NCBI GenBank assembly: GCA_002441205.1 | Contig: DJVN01000042.1 | Coordinates: forward strand, 1 to 5,938 | DNA length: 5,938 bases | Direction: 5' to 3' | From: Syntrophaceae bacterium UBA6255 | GTDB lineage: Bacteria > Desulfobacterota > Syntrophia > Syntrophales > Smithellaceae | Shown: positions 1-5,614 of the stretch, piece by piece | How the letters are laid out: each line of letters begins with the position of its first letter | Numbering within the stretch: position 1 is the stretch's first letter | Program-made: the position numbers and the translations under genes | Notes under the pieces: generated by a model | Database searches by the model: none | What the model was told of the DNA's origin: nothing | What the model saw: the letters and a program-made list of their open reading frames with translations, nothing else

Positions 1-1
1 A

Positions 2-145
2 CTTCCCCCTCAACGCGATGTGTATGAGGAGGAGTTTGCTCATGGGTGGGCAAAAACTAATGAGCCTTTCTTTATATACTCGGGTCAAAAAGGAGTGGGC
101 GTATACATGCAGAGTCTCAACCTCAACAATCCCTGCGTTTGCTAG
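2..145 (+). CDS. 3' end of an unidentified protein-coding gene (partial)
   Basis: From base 2 a reading frame runs without interruption to a TAG at 143-145, giving the last 47 residues of a protein whose start lies left of the window. The residues look like real protein: an acidic helix-like stretch (DVYEEEFAHGW) followed by a beta-like stretch (EPFFIYSGQKGVGVYMQSL) and a short Cys-containing tail (NPCVC). Codon use resembles the next two genes. I do not recognise the family. The gene ends 59 bases before the preferred start of the next gene, on the same strand, so it may be the upstream member of the same transcription unit. The alternative is a chance open frame, since 47 codons is short; the protein-like residue pattern argues against that. 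Confidence is moderate for coding and nil for function. Confidence 0.5.
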   Translation, partial: LPPQRDVYEEEFAHGWAKTNEPFFIYSGQKGVGVYMQSLNLNNPCVC

Positions 146-204
146 CAGTTTTCGTTCCACATCCACTCCCGATAGGTGGACATATACCTCGGGCATCGAA
201 CCTC

Positions 205-468
205 ATGCCTGTGAACGCGAAGGTCAACAGCAGGAAAAGTGATAAAATTCCCTCTCCTGAGTTCGTCGAGGAACGGAGGGACTCTCTGATCCAGTATTGG
301 AACCTCTTGATGAACACGCATCCAAACATGTTCCAGCGGGGAGTTTCCCTATCACTTACCGGATCGCCAGGCTCCCGGGCCGATCTGATGGACCTGGCTA
401 TCGAAAGGATGAAGGAGAAATGCGAGTACCTGATTGAAGTACGGGGATACGAAGCATGGAGACTTTGA
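205..468 (+). CDS. Small helical protein of unknown function
   Basis: This encodes 87 residues if the ATG at 205 is used. A TTG at 139 in the same frame would give 109 residues and overlap the previous stop region, but its extra residues look less protein-like. No strong ribosome binding site marks either start. The protein is charged and probably mostly helical: a helix around residues 18-38 (EFVEERRDSLIQYWNLL), a central Gly/Ser/Pro turn (SLTGSPGS, about 50-57), and a helix around 58-80 (RADLMDLAIERMKEKCEYLIEV). There is no signal peptide, membrane segment or known motif. The last 13 bases overlap the start of the HIT gene in another frame, the usual sign of translational coupling. The function is unknown; the overlap makes a partner role with the HIT protein possible. 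Codon use with many G/C third positions supports coding. Confidence 0.6.
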   Translation: MPVNAKVNSRKSDKIPSPEFVEERRDSLIQYWNLLMNTHPNMFQRGVSLSLTGSPGSRADLMDLAIERMKEKCEYLIEVRGYEAWRL

Positions 469-833
469 ACTGTCCGTTCTGTTCACCAAAAAGGGACGAG
501 ATCGTTGTCGAAAATGAGCTGTGCTACGCCAGGTGGGACAAGTTACCGGTATCAGACGGGCATATGCTGGTCATTCCCTTCCGGCATGTTCGGGATCTCT
601 TTGGCCTGAATGGTGATGAATGGACCGCGACATTCGCCCTGGTAGAAGAATGCAAACGGGTTATTGAATCCAAGAGAACGCCGGATGGATACAACATCGG
701 GTGGAATGTCGGAATACCTGCTGGCCAGACGATCATGCACTGTCACTGTCATGTTATTCCAAGATATGAGGGGGATATCGAGAATCCGACAGGAGGAATC
801 AGGGGAGTGATTCCGCATAAGAGGATATATTGA
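456..833 (+). CDS. HIT family nucleotide hydrolase/transferase
   Basis: This is a complete 125-residue histidine-triad protein. HIT enzymes act in the cytoplasm on nucleotide phosphoanhydrides or phosphoramidates (Ap4A-type dinucleotides, AMP-lysine and similar) through a nucleotidyl-histidine intermediate. The triad is HCHCHV at residues 95-100. By analogy with HINT1 the nucleophile is the middle histidine, H97, and H95 and H99 are the other two. N-terminal CPFC (6-9) is the cysteine pair common in this branch and may bind zinc. The segment DGHMLVIPFRHV (34-45) is the conserved N-terminal HIT core, and the C-terminal GGIRGVIP (113-120) matches the small HNT-type subfamily. A GGGGA at 443-447 sits 8 bases before the ATG. 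The start overlaps the preceding gene by 13 bases, and the helicase gene follows on the same strand. The exact substrate cannot be told. Pairing with the downstream nuclease-helicase suggests a role in nucleic-acid damage or conflict; this is inference. Confidence 0.95.
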   Translation: METLNCPFCSPKRDEIVVENELCYARWDKLPVSDGHMLVIPFRHVRDLFGLNGDEWTATFALVEECKRVIESKRTPDGYNIGWNVGIPAGQTIMHCHCHVIPRYEGDIENPTGGIRGVIPHKRIY

Positions 834-919
834 ACAAAACTCATTTCTCTTGATCATTGACTCATTCCATGGAAAGTAATATAGTCACATTCATGTATCA
901 AACTGTTAAAGTGGGAGTA

Positions 920-3900
920 ATGGATCTCGTTCCCGGCATCTATGAACAGGTAATAAATGAATACATTCAGTCCAAACTCTCATTGTTAGAATCAGATACG
1001 ATAATTGATAAAAAAGCCATCACACACTATGATCCACAAAAGATCCTTTCTCGGTATATCTATAAAATTGTTGAAAATACTTTGAGGACTGCTGAAGATA
1101 AAAATTGGTCATTAGAAGAGCAAATATCGATTTGCAATCATATCATCACGCGACTTGCTGATGAGACACAGGATAGCACTCTCCATATATGTACAATTAC
1201 CAAAGATGCTGAAATGTTACTCGCAATACTAAAGCATGAACCATTCTCTTCGATCAATGACACCTTACCAAGACCTGAAACATCAATCTCTCAAAGCTCT
1301 CTTTTTACCGGTTCACCGAAAGAACCGGAATTAATTCACGAACTAAAAAAGGAGATACAAAGTGCTGATCGAATCGATCTCCTGATTTCTTTCATTAAAT
1401 GGAGCGGGATTCGTCTAATATTAGAAGATTTAAAAGACTTCGTAAGGAATGGCAAATTGCGGGTCGTCACGACATCCTATACTGGTGCAACCGATGTGAA
1501 AGCAGTTGAGGCACTTTCAAGACTGCCCAATACCACAGTGAAAATTTCCTATGATACGAACAGAACCCGACTCCATGCAAAATCCTACATTTTCCATAGA
1601 AATAATGGCTTCTCAACAGCGTATGTTGGTTCATCGAATCTGTCAAATCCCGCAGTAACAAGCGGTTTGGAATGGAATGTGAAGGTCACTGAACAAGACT
1701 CATACGATATAATCAAAAAGATTGATGCGACTTTTGAAACATATTGGAATGATTCAGAGTTTCTTCCCTACACTGATGCCAGTAAGGAACACCTTCGAAG
1801 AGCTCTTTCAAAAGAGAAAAGAACTGAAAGGGATATTGTTCCAGTTTTTGATATTGAACCGTATTCTTTTCAAAAAGAGATTCTTGAGCGTATAAAAGCA
1901 GAACGAACTCTTCATCAGAACTATCGTAATCTCATTGTCGCAGCCACTGGCACAGGGAAAACGGTGATATCTGCATTCGATTACAAAAATTTGGCCACAA
2001 ACAAAGGCCAATACCCTCGCCTTTTATTTGTTGCCCATCGTGAGGAGATCTTAAAACAGAGTCTTCAGATATTTCGAGGAATCTTGAAAGATCAGAATTT
2101 TGGGGATCTTTTGGTTGGGAGCAATGAGCCCAACCAGATTGAACACCTGTTCATCTCAATCCAGAGTTTCAACAGTAAAAATTTGATAGATTTCACGCAA
2201 CCGGATTTCTATGACATCATCATCATTGATGAGTTTCATCATGCAGCTGCACCATCGTATCAAAAACTCCTCTCTTACTATGCGCCAAAGATTCTTGTGG
2301 GACTCACGGCCACGCCAGAGCGGATGGATAATCTCGATATACTGCAGTATTTTCATGGCAAAATCACCGCAGAAATCAGATTGCCAGAGGCAATCAATCG
2401 GAAGTTACTCTCTCCATTTCATTATTTCGGCGTGACTGATGTAGTGGATCTCGATTCTGTGACGTGGAGGCGAGGAGGATACGATCCAACTGAGTTAAAT
2501 GCGTTGTATTCAGGGAATAAAGAACGTGTTGAACACATTATCTTGGCGTTGCAAAGGTATACTGCCGATATTGATGAGATTATTGGGCTTGGATTTTGTG
2601 TCTCTGTTGAGCACTCAGAATTTATGGCGAAATCATTTATCGATGCAGGTATCGCCGCTGCATGTCTTCATGCCAACAGTCCACGCGATGAACGTTTTTC
2701 TATTCAGAATCGATTGAAATCAAAAGATATCAATTTTATTTTTGTGGTTGATCTCTACAATGAAGGAGTTGATATTCCCGAAGTGGATACCATTCTCTTC
2801 CTGCGTCCAACTGAAAGCTTAACCATATTCTTACAGCAATTGGGCAGGGGTCTAAGACTTTCTGAGGGAAAAGAATGTCTGACTGTCTTGGATTTTGTGG
2901 GAAGGCACAATACGAATTATCAATTTGGTGAGAAAATTTCTGCTGTTCTCGCTTCGAGTAGAAAACCAATTTTCATGCAGGTTGCAGAGAATTCATATTA
3001 CCTTCCGAAGGGATGTCATATTCATCTCGAAAAGATTGCACAGAAAAGAGTTCTTGATAATATTAAAGCAAATCTTACGACAAAACGCTCGTTACTCAGC
3101 AATATTCGGACATTTGAAGAGCATTTTGGGGAACCCCTGAATGTGAAAAATTTTCTCAGACGCTACTCGTTACATCCGATCGATATCTACCGAAGAGATA
3201 CGTTCTATGCACTGGCCTGTGAAGCGGGTGTTTATCAGAAGCTAGACGATCAATCATGTCCATTCACAAAGAATGCAGCATTGCGTCTGAGCTCAATCGA
3301 TTCGCCACGCCTCATTCGATTTATTCAGTCGTTATTGAAAGATCCTCATCACTATTCATATGACAATCTTTCCGAGGATGAGGCGTGTATGCTCTCAATG
3401 TTCTATTATACTCTCTATGATGCACCTCTTGTGAACGAAAACACCAAAATCAGCTCTATTTTTTCGGATATTTTCCGCAACGAGTTAATCTGTAAAGAAA
3501 TATGGGATCTTTTGGAGTATAATTTTGAAAACATTGAGTTCATTCCTGAATCTCTTGATCTCGGATTCGAATGTCCTCTAGAATTGCACTGCAAATACAC
3601 TCGGGATCAGATCTTTGCTGCACTCGGCCATTATACGATAAAAGAAAAGTCAGCACGAGGAAGTCGAGAAGGTGTACTCTATCTCGAAGATAAGAAAGCA
3701 GACATCTTCTTCATTACACTGAACAAGACCGAGGAGCACTATTCTCCAACCACAATGTACCGAGATTATGCAGTCTCCGAAACACTTTTTCATTGGCAGT
3801 CACAGAGCACAACATCTTCTTCATCACCAACAGGAAAGAGGTACATTAACCACGAGCAGATGGGAAATAAGATCCTTTTATTCGTACGTGAGTTCAAAAA

Positions 3901-4051
3901 GGTTGAAAACAGGGCTGAACCCTATATTTTTCTTGGAACTGCCCGATATGTATCTCATGAAGGGAGTCGGCCTATGAGTATTCTCTGGGAACTTGATCAT
4001 GAAATGCCGCCAGGACTGTTTGTCAGGGCAAATAAGATGGTAATAGGATAA
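920..4051 (+). CDS. PLD-like nuclease / SF2 helicase / DUF3427 fusion protein
   Basis: This encodes 1043 residues from the ATG at 920, chosen because the protein then begins MDLVPGIYEQ, as I recall for family members. In-frame alternatives are TTG 857, ATG 869 and ATG 893, adding up to 21 unrelated-looking residues; GGGAG at 913-917 is too close to 920 to decide. Order: a helical N-terminal region (about 1-125); a phospholipase-D-like nuclease domain (about 130-280) with H219, K221 and GSSN 237-240; an SF2 helicase core (about 310-650) with Walker A GTGKT 344-348, DEFH box 437-440, motif III TAT 463-465, motif V NEGVD 614-618 and motif VI QQLGRGLR 639-646; and DUF3427 (about 750-1040), recognised by FHWQSQ 957-962 followed by SPTGKRYINH. 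This combination is a known bacterial and archaeal architecture, presumed to act in the cytoplasm on nucleic acid; its reaction is not known to me. Both ATPase motifs appear intact. The gene is A+T-richer than its upstream neighbours, suggesting transfer. It follows HIT by 86 bases with no clear promoter. Confidence 0.96.
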   Translation: MDLVPGIYEQVINEYIQSKLSLLESDTIIDKKAITHYDPQKILSRYIYKIVENTLRTAEDKNWSLEEQISICNHIITRLADETQDSTLHICTITKDAEMLLAILKHEPFSSINDTLPRPETSISQSSLFTGSPKEPELIHELKKEIQSADRIDLLISFIKWSGIRLILEDLKDFVRNGKLRVVTTSYTGATDVKAVEALSRLPNTTVKISYDTNRTRLHAKSYIFHRNNGFSTAYVGSSNLSNPAVTSGLEWNVKVTEQDSYDIIKKIDATFETYWNDSEFLPYTDASKEHLRRALSKEKRTERDIVPVFDIEPYSFQKEILERIKAERTLHQNYRNLIVAATGTGKTVISAFDYKNLATNKGQYPRLLFVAHREEILKQSLQIFRGILKDQNFGDLLVGSNEPNQIEHLFISIQSFNSKNLIDFTQPDFYDIIIIDEFHHAAAPSYQKLLSYYAPKILVGLTATPERMDNLDILQYFHGKITAEIRLPEAINRKLLSPFHYFGVTDVVDLDSVTWRRGGYDPTELNALYSGNKERVEHIILALQRYTADIDEIIGLGFCVSVEHSEFMAKSFIDAGIAAACLHANSPRDERFSIQNRLKSKDINFIFVVDLYNEGVDIPEVDTILFLRPTESLTIFLQQLGRGLRLSEGKECLTVLDFVGRHNTNYQFGEKISAVLASSRKPIFMQVAENSYYLPKGCHIHLEKIAQKRVLDNIKANLTTKRSLLSNIRTFEEHFGEPLNVKNFLRRYSLHPIDIYRRDTFYALACEAGVYQKLDDQSCPFTKNAALRLSSIDSPRLIRFIQSLLKDPHHYSYDNLSEDEACMLSMFYYTLYDAPLVNENTKISSIFSDIFRNELICKEIWDLLEYNFENIEFIPESLDLGFECPLELHCKYTRDQIFAALGHYTIKEKSARGSREGVLYLEDKKADIFFITLNKTEEHYSPTTMYRDYAVSETLFHWQSQSTTSSSSPTGKRYINHEQMGNKILLFVREFKKVENRAEPYIFLGTARYVSHEGSRPMSILWELDHEMPPGLFVRANKMVIG

Positions 4052-4213
4052 TCAGAAGGTCATTTCGTCAGCACCCTCTCTTCCACCTTTCTTCACGAGA
4101 CCGTACTCAATCTCATAATACCCTGAAGGCAGCGAGAACACTCTCCTGTCTTCACTGTTTCCGAGAATAGACGTGGAGTATATAAGAAAAAGGGATATTT
4201 GGGCATGACTGTA
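4052..4213 (-). pseudogene. Minus-strand remnant: C-terminal end of a lost gene (tentative)
   Basis: On the minus strand a frame opens after a stop at 4216-4214 and runs 53 codons to a TGA at 4054-4052. Its last 46 residues look like a true protein terminus: LFLIYSTSILGNSED, then RRVFSLPSGYYEIEYGLV and the charged tail KKGGREGADEMTF. The frame contains no ATG that could start a useful protein; the only plausible start is a GTG at 4141-4139, leaving about 29 residues. I therefore read it as the 3' end of a truncated gene rather than a working one. Its stop codon is directly next to the helicase stop codon (4049-4051), so the two converge with no spacer. I do not recognise the family. A chance open frame is the main alternative. 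Confidence 0.35.
4178..4186 (+). promoter_or_regulatory. TATA-like element, distal
   Basis: GTATATAAG lies in A/T-rich sequence and resembles an archaeal TATA box. On the minus strand it reads CTTATATAC, also a fair match, so direction is unclear. On the plus strand it would start a transcript near 4205-4212, about 130 bases upstream of the secreted-protein gene. A purine run (GGGGAGGG, 4217-4224) precedes an ATG at 4231 that is closed by a stop after six codons, so any transcript would carry a short leader frame. This is a sequence match only. Confidence 0.3.
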
Positions 4214-4288
4214 TCAGGGGAGGGAAAGAAATGGATTTAGCGGTATTTTGAAATCCTCAATTATGAAAATGGATAGATCTAGTGAAAA

Positions 4289-4296
4289 TTTTTATA
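4289..4296 (+). promoter_or_regulatory. TATA box of the secreted-protein gene
   Basis: TTTTTATA at 4289-4296 is a good archaeal TATA box. The expected start point is roughly 22-27 bases downstream, near 4315-4320, leaving a leader of about 20 bases before the ATG at 4339. Because it lies inside the longer GTG-started frame (from 4282), it argues for the shorter protein. Confidence 0.5.
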
Positions 4297-4325
4297 GAGA
4301 CCAATTCTAATTCTCATTTACTTTT

Positions 4326-4332
4326 GGAGTGG
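4326..4332 (+). promoter_or_regulatory. Ribosome binding site deciding the start at 4339
   Basis: GGAGTGG at 4326-4332 lies 6 bases before the ATG at 4339 (9 bases counted from the end of GGAG), good Shine-Dalgarno spacing. Together with the signal peptide that begins directly at this ATG, it favours 4339 over the upstream GTG at 4282. Confidence 0.7.
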
Positions 4333-4338
4333 GTAAAA

Positions 4339-5082
4339 ATGAGAAGAATAGGAAAGATTGTTGGGTTTCTCGTATTGTTCCTCTGTCTTACACAGGTTGC
4401 ATCAGCAGGAATCTTGGTCCGAGATATCTGTATAAGCCCGGGCGGAAACCTCGTTTCAGGACAGACACAGGTATCGGGATCTTTTGTCATTGATTTAGTT
4501 CCATTGGGGGGATATACCTTCGATGAAGAACATACACTCCAGTTGTTCACTGACCTCAATTCTGTCACATGGTCCTATGTCATCATTCAGGATGATATTG
4601 AGAATCCTGCCATTCTCGAAGTGGGCCAAAATGTCAATATCAATGGCTGGGTCTTATCTTATCCCTCGAATCACGATATATCCATACGGGTGAAAATAAA
4701 TGGTATCGCCCCAACAGTGACCAGATCTGAAGAGAAGGTAATGGTCCGGGTGGCCGAGCTATCCAGAATGGGGACGGTGATATCGGGAACCAAGGTTGAG
4801 AGGAAGGCCATGGTGATTAATCCGAGACCGATCGATGATAAAACTAGAAGCCCAACCAGCCAAAGGACAAATCCTGTTATAACGTCGGCACCAACTAATG
4901 TGAAACCAACATCTGATGAATCATCTGTGGAATCACAACAAGATGAGATTATTAAACAACTCAAAAGGCAAAATGAGTTGCTCGAAGAACAAAATAAGAA
5001 ATTAAATGAACAGAACAATATTTTACAAAATTTTATTGATGCGGTGAATAATTTTCTCCGTTCTGTAGGATTAATAAGCTAA
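4339..5082 (+). CDS. Secreted protein with C-terminal coiled coil, Methanomicrobiales-type family
   Basis: This encodes 247 residues. A signal peptide is clear: basic MRRIGK, a hydrophobic core at about 8-20, and a likely cleavage site after ASA (residue 23). Residues 24-160 form a probable beta-sandwich domain with hydrophobic/polar alternation and conserved-looking stretches (TLQLFTDLNSVTWSYVI 66-82, GWVLSYPS 103-110, APTVTRSEEKVMVRVAEL 124-141). I have seen this pattern in unnamed secreted proteins of Methanomicrobiales. A Pro/Thr/Ser/Asn linker follows (about 162-200), then a coiled coil (202-240). There is no C-terminal membrane helix or sorting signal, so the protein is probably exported and held by assembly or partners. 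The coiled coil has Leu at 208, 215, 222 and 229 and Asn at 212, 219 and 226. The gene has its own TATA box and ribosome binding site, so it is probably transcribed separately from the helicase. The molecular function is unknown; a cell-surface structural or binding role is inference. Confidence 0.9.
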   Translation: MRRIGKIVGFLVLFLCLTQVASAGILVRDICISPGGNLVSGQTQVSGSFVIDLVPLGGYTFDEEHTLQLFTDLNSVTWSYVIIQDDIENPAILEVGQNVNINGWVLSYPSNHDISIRVKINGIAPTVTRSEEKVMVRVAELSRMGTVISGTKVERKAMVINPRPIDDKTRSPTSQRTNPVITSAPTNVKPTSDESSVESQQDEIIKQLKRQNELLEEQNKKLNEQNNILQNFIDAVNNFLRSVGLIS

Positions 5083-5088
5083 TAACCC

Positions 5089-5093
5089 TTTTT
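5089..5093 (+). terminator. T-tract after the secreted-protein gene
   Basis: A run of five T follows the stop codon by six bases (CCCTTTTTG). Archaeal RNA polymerase often ends at such tracts without a hairpin. The tract is short, so this is tentative. Confidence 0.3.
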
Positions 5094-5179
5094 GCCCAAC
5101 AGACCCAGGAAACGGAAAAATTGAAATGAAGATGTGTGCACAAGAAGGAGTCAGGCATGATCCGGTAAGAATAGAGGCG

Positions 5180-5223
5180 CGGATGAATCCGTTATCTATA
5201 CGGAAGGATGGTTTAAGACCATC
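5180..5223 (+). promoter_or_regulatory. Structured leader: three consecutive small inverted repeats
   Basis: Three perfect inverted repeats follow one another: CGGAT/ATCCG (5180-5191), CCGT/ACGG (5189-5203, sharing three bases with the first) and GATGGT/ACCATC (5207-5223, five-base loop). An additional ATCCG at 5160-5164 could pair with CGGAT 5180-5184 instead. The first two cannot form together, so the leader of the 59-residue gene could switch between folds. They end 32 bases before the ATG at 5256. No known riboswitch is recognised. Short stems occur by chance, so the regulatory role is inference. Confidence 0.3.
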
Positions 5224-5238
5224 TAGAATGCATTACAA

Positions 5239-5245
5239 AAAGGAG
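5239..5245 (+). promoter_or_regulatory. Ribosome binding site of the 59-residue gene
   Basis: AAAGGAG at 5239-5245 lies 10 bases before the ATG at 5256. It fixes the start of the small conserved protein. Confidence 0.6.
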
Positions 5246-5255
5246 ACTGATTTGA

Positions 5256-5435
5256 ATGAAGAATGTTGATATGAAACTGAATGGGAATCAACTGGTAATA
5301 ACCGTAGATATAACAAAGGAATTTGGGCCGTCAAAGTCAGGAAAATCCATTACAATAGCGTCAACGGAAGGAAACGTATCTATTCCGGACAACGAGGATA
5401 TAAAAATCGGACTGAATATCTATCGAAAAATCTAA
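5256..5435 (+). CDS. Small conserved hypothetical protein (59 residues)
   Basis: This complete 59-residue protein begins MKNVDMKLNGNQLVITVDIT, continues with the signature KEFGPSKSGKSITIASTEGN (20-40) and ends KIGLNIYRKI. I recognise the pattern as a widespread small protein of methanogens and anaerobic bacteria, in which the GPSxSGKxIxIASTEGN segment and the ending IGLNxYxK are strongly conserved. No function is known to me. It looks like a compact all-beta fold: strands at about 3-9, 12-18, 30-36 and 49-56. The GPSKSGKS piece resembles a phosphate-binding loop by eye, but there is no other nucleotide-binding motif, so I do not claim one. There is no signal peptide or membrane segment, so it is probably cytoplasmic. 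A good ribosome binding site precedes it and a T-tract follows. It stands alone, preceded by a structured leader. Confidence 0.88.
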   Translation: MKNVDMKLNGNQLVITVDITKEFGPSKSGKSITIASTEGNVSIPDNEDIKIGLNIYRKI

Positions 5436-5438
5436 TTG

Positions 5439-5443
5439 TTTTT
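5439..5443 (+). terminator. T-tract after the 59-residue gene
   Basis: A run of five T (GTTTTTG) lies three bases beyond the stop codon, the usual form of a simple archaeal terminator. Confidence 0.4.
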
Positions 5444-5464
5444 GATAATTATGAAGTATCCGCC

Positions 5465-5481
5465 CCTAACTTCATGTTAGG
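5465..5481. repeat. Perfect hairpin CCTAAC-TTCAT-GTTAGG
   Basis: This is a six-base perfect inverted repeat with a five-base loop, followed on the plus strand by a run of seven A (5488-5494). It is not a standard plus-strand terminator because A, not T, follows. On the minus strand the corresponding T-run would precede the hairpin. It could be an RNA processing element, a protein-binding palindrome or the edge of a mobile element. Confidence 0.4.
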
Positions 5482-5552
5482 ATAGATAAAAAAAGTTGCA
5501 CATGGATATTCGAGAACCCGGCGTGATACGGTGGACGTTTCGTATAAACTTA

Positions 5553-5603
5553 TGGTATATTAGAAGTTTTTAGCTGGATTTGTTCTGGTATAATAGAAGT
5601 TTT
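5553..5603 (+). repeat. Two 18-base direct repeats, 33 bases apart
   Basis: TGGTATATTAGAAGTTTT (5553-5570) and TGGTATAATAGAAGTTTT (5586-5603) differ at one base. Their starts are 33 bases apart, about three helical turns, so proteins bound to both would face the same side of the DNA. The second copy runs directly into the ribosome binding site of the possible gene at 5615. Each copy contains a TATA-like core. They may be operator sites, tandem promoters or the trace of a local duplication. Confidence 0.6.
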
Positions 5604-5614
5604 GGAGAGATCCT

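Noticed and set aside
71..78. TTTATATA, a good TATA-like match on the plus strand
   Set aside because: It lies within the partial reading frame ending at 145 (codons for FFIY), so coding explains it; a promoter for the 205-468 gene from here remains possible but unsupported.
107..145. Twelve-codon mini-gene with AAAAAGGAG upstream
   Set aside because: It is the end of the longer open frame that enters from the left edge, in the same frame, so no separate gene is needed.
18..242. Plus-strand open frame of 74 codons at the left edge
   Set aside because: Residue composition is poor (Ser/Thr/Arg rich, no pattern) and it overlaps two better frames.
552..857. Minus-strand open frame of 101 codons
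   Set aside because: It is the shadow of the HIT gene, whose motifs are unmistakable on the plus strand.
4282..4338. GTG-started extension of the secreted protein
   Set aside because: It places 19 residues ahead of a normal signal peptide, and a TATA box (4289-4296) and ribosome binding site (4326-4332) fall inside it.
4671..5018. Minus-strand open frame of 115 codons, rich in Ser, Cys and Phe
   Set aside because: It is the shadow of the coiled coil and Ser/Thr linker of the plus-strand gene.
5502..5573. Plus-strand frame of 23 codons after the hairpin
   Set aside because: It lacks a ribosome binding site and a protein-like pattern, and runs through the first direct repeat.
5553..5603. Direct repeats considered as a CRISPR array
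   Set aside because: There are only two copies, 18 bases each with a 15-base gap, which is too short for repeats and spacers, and no cas genes are present.
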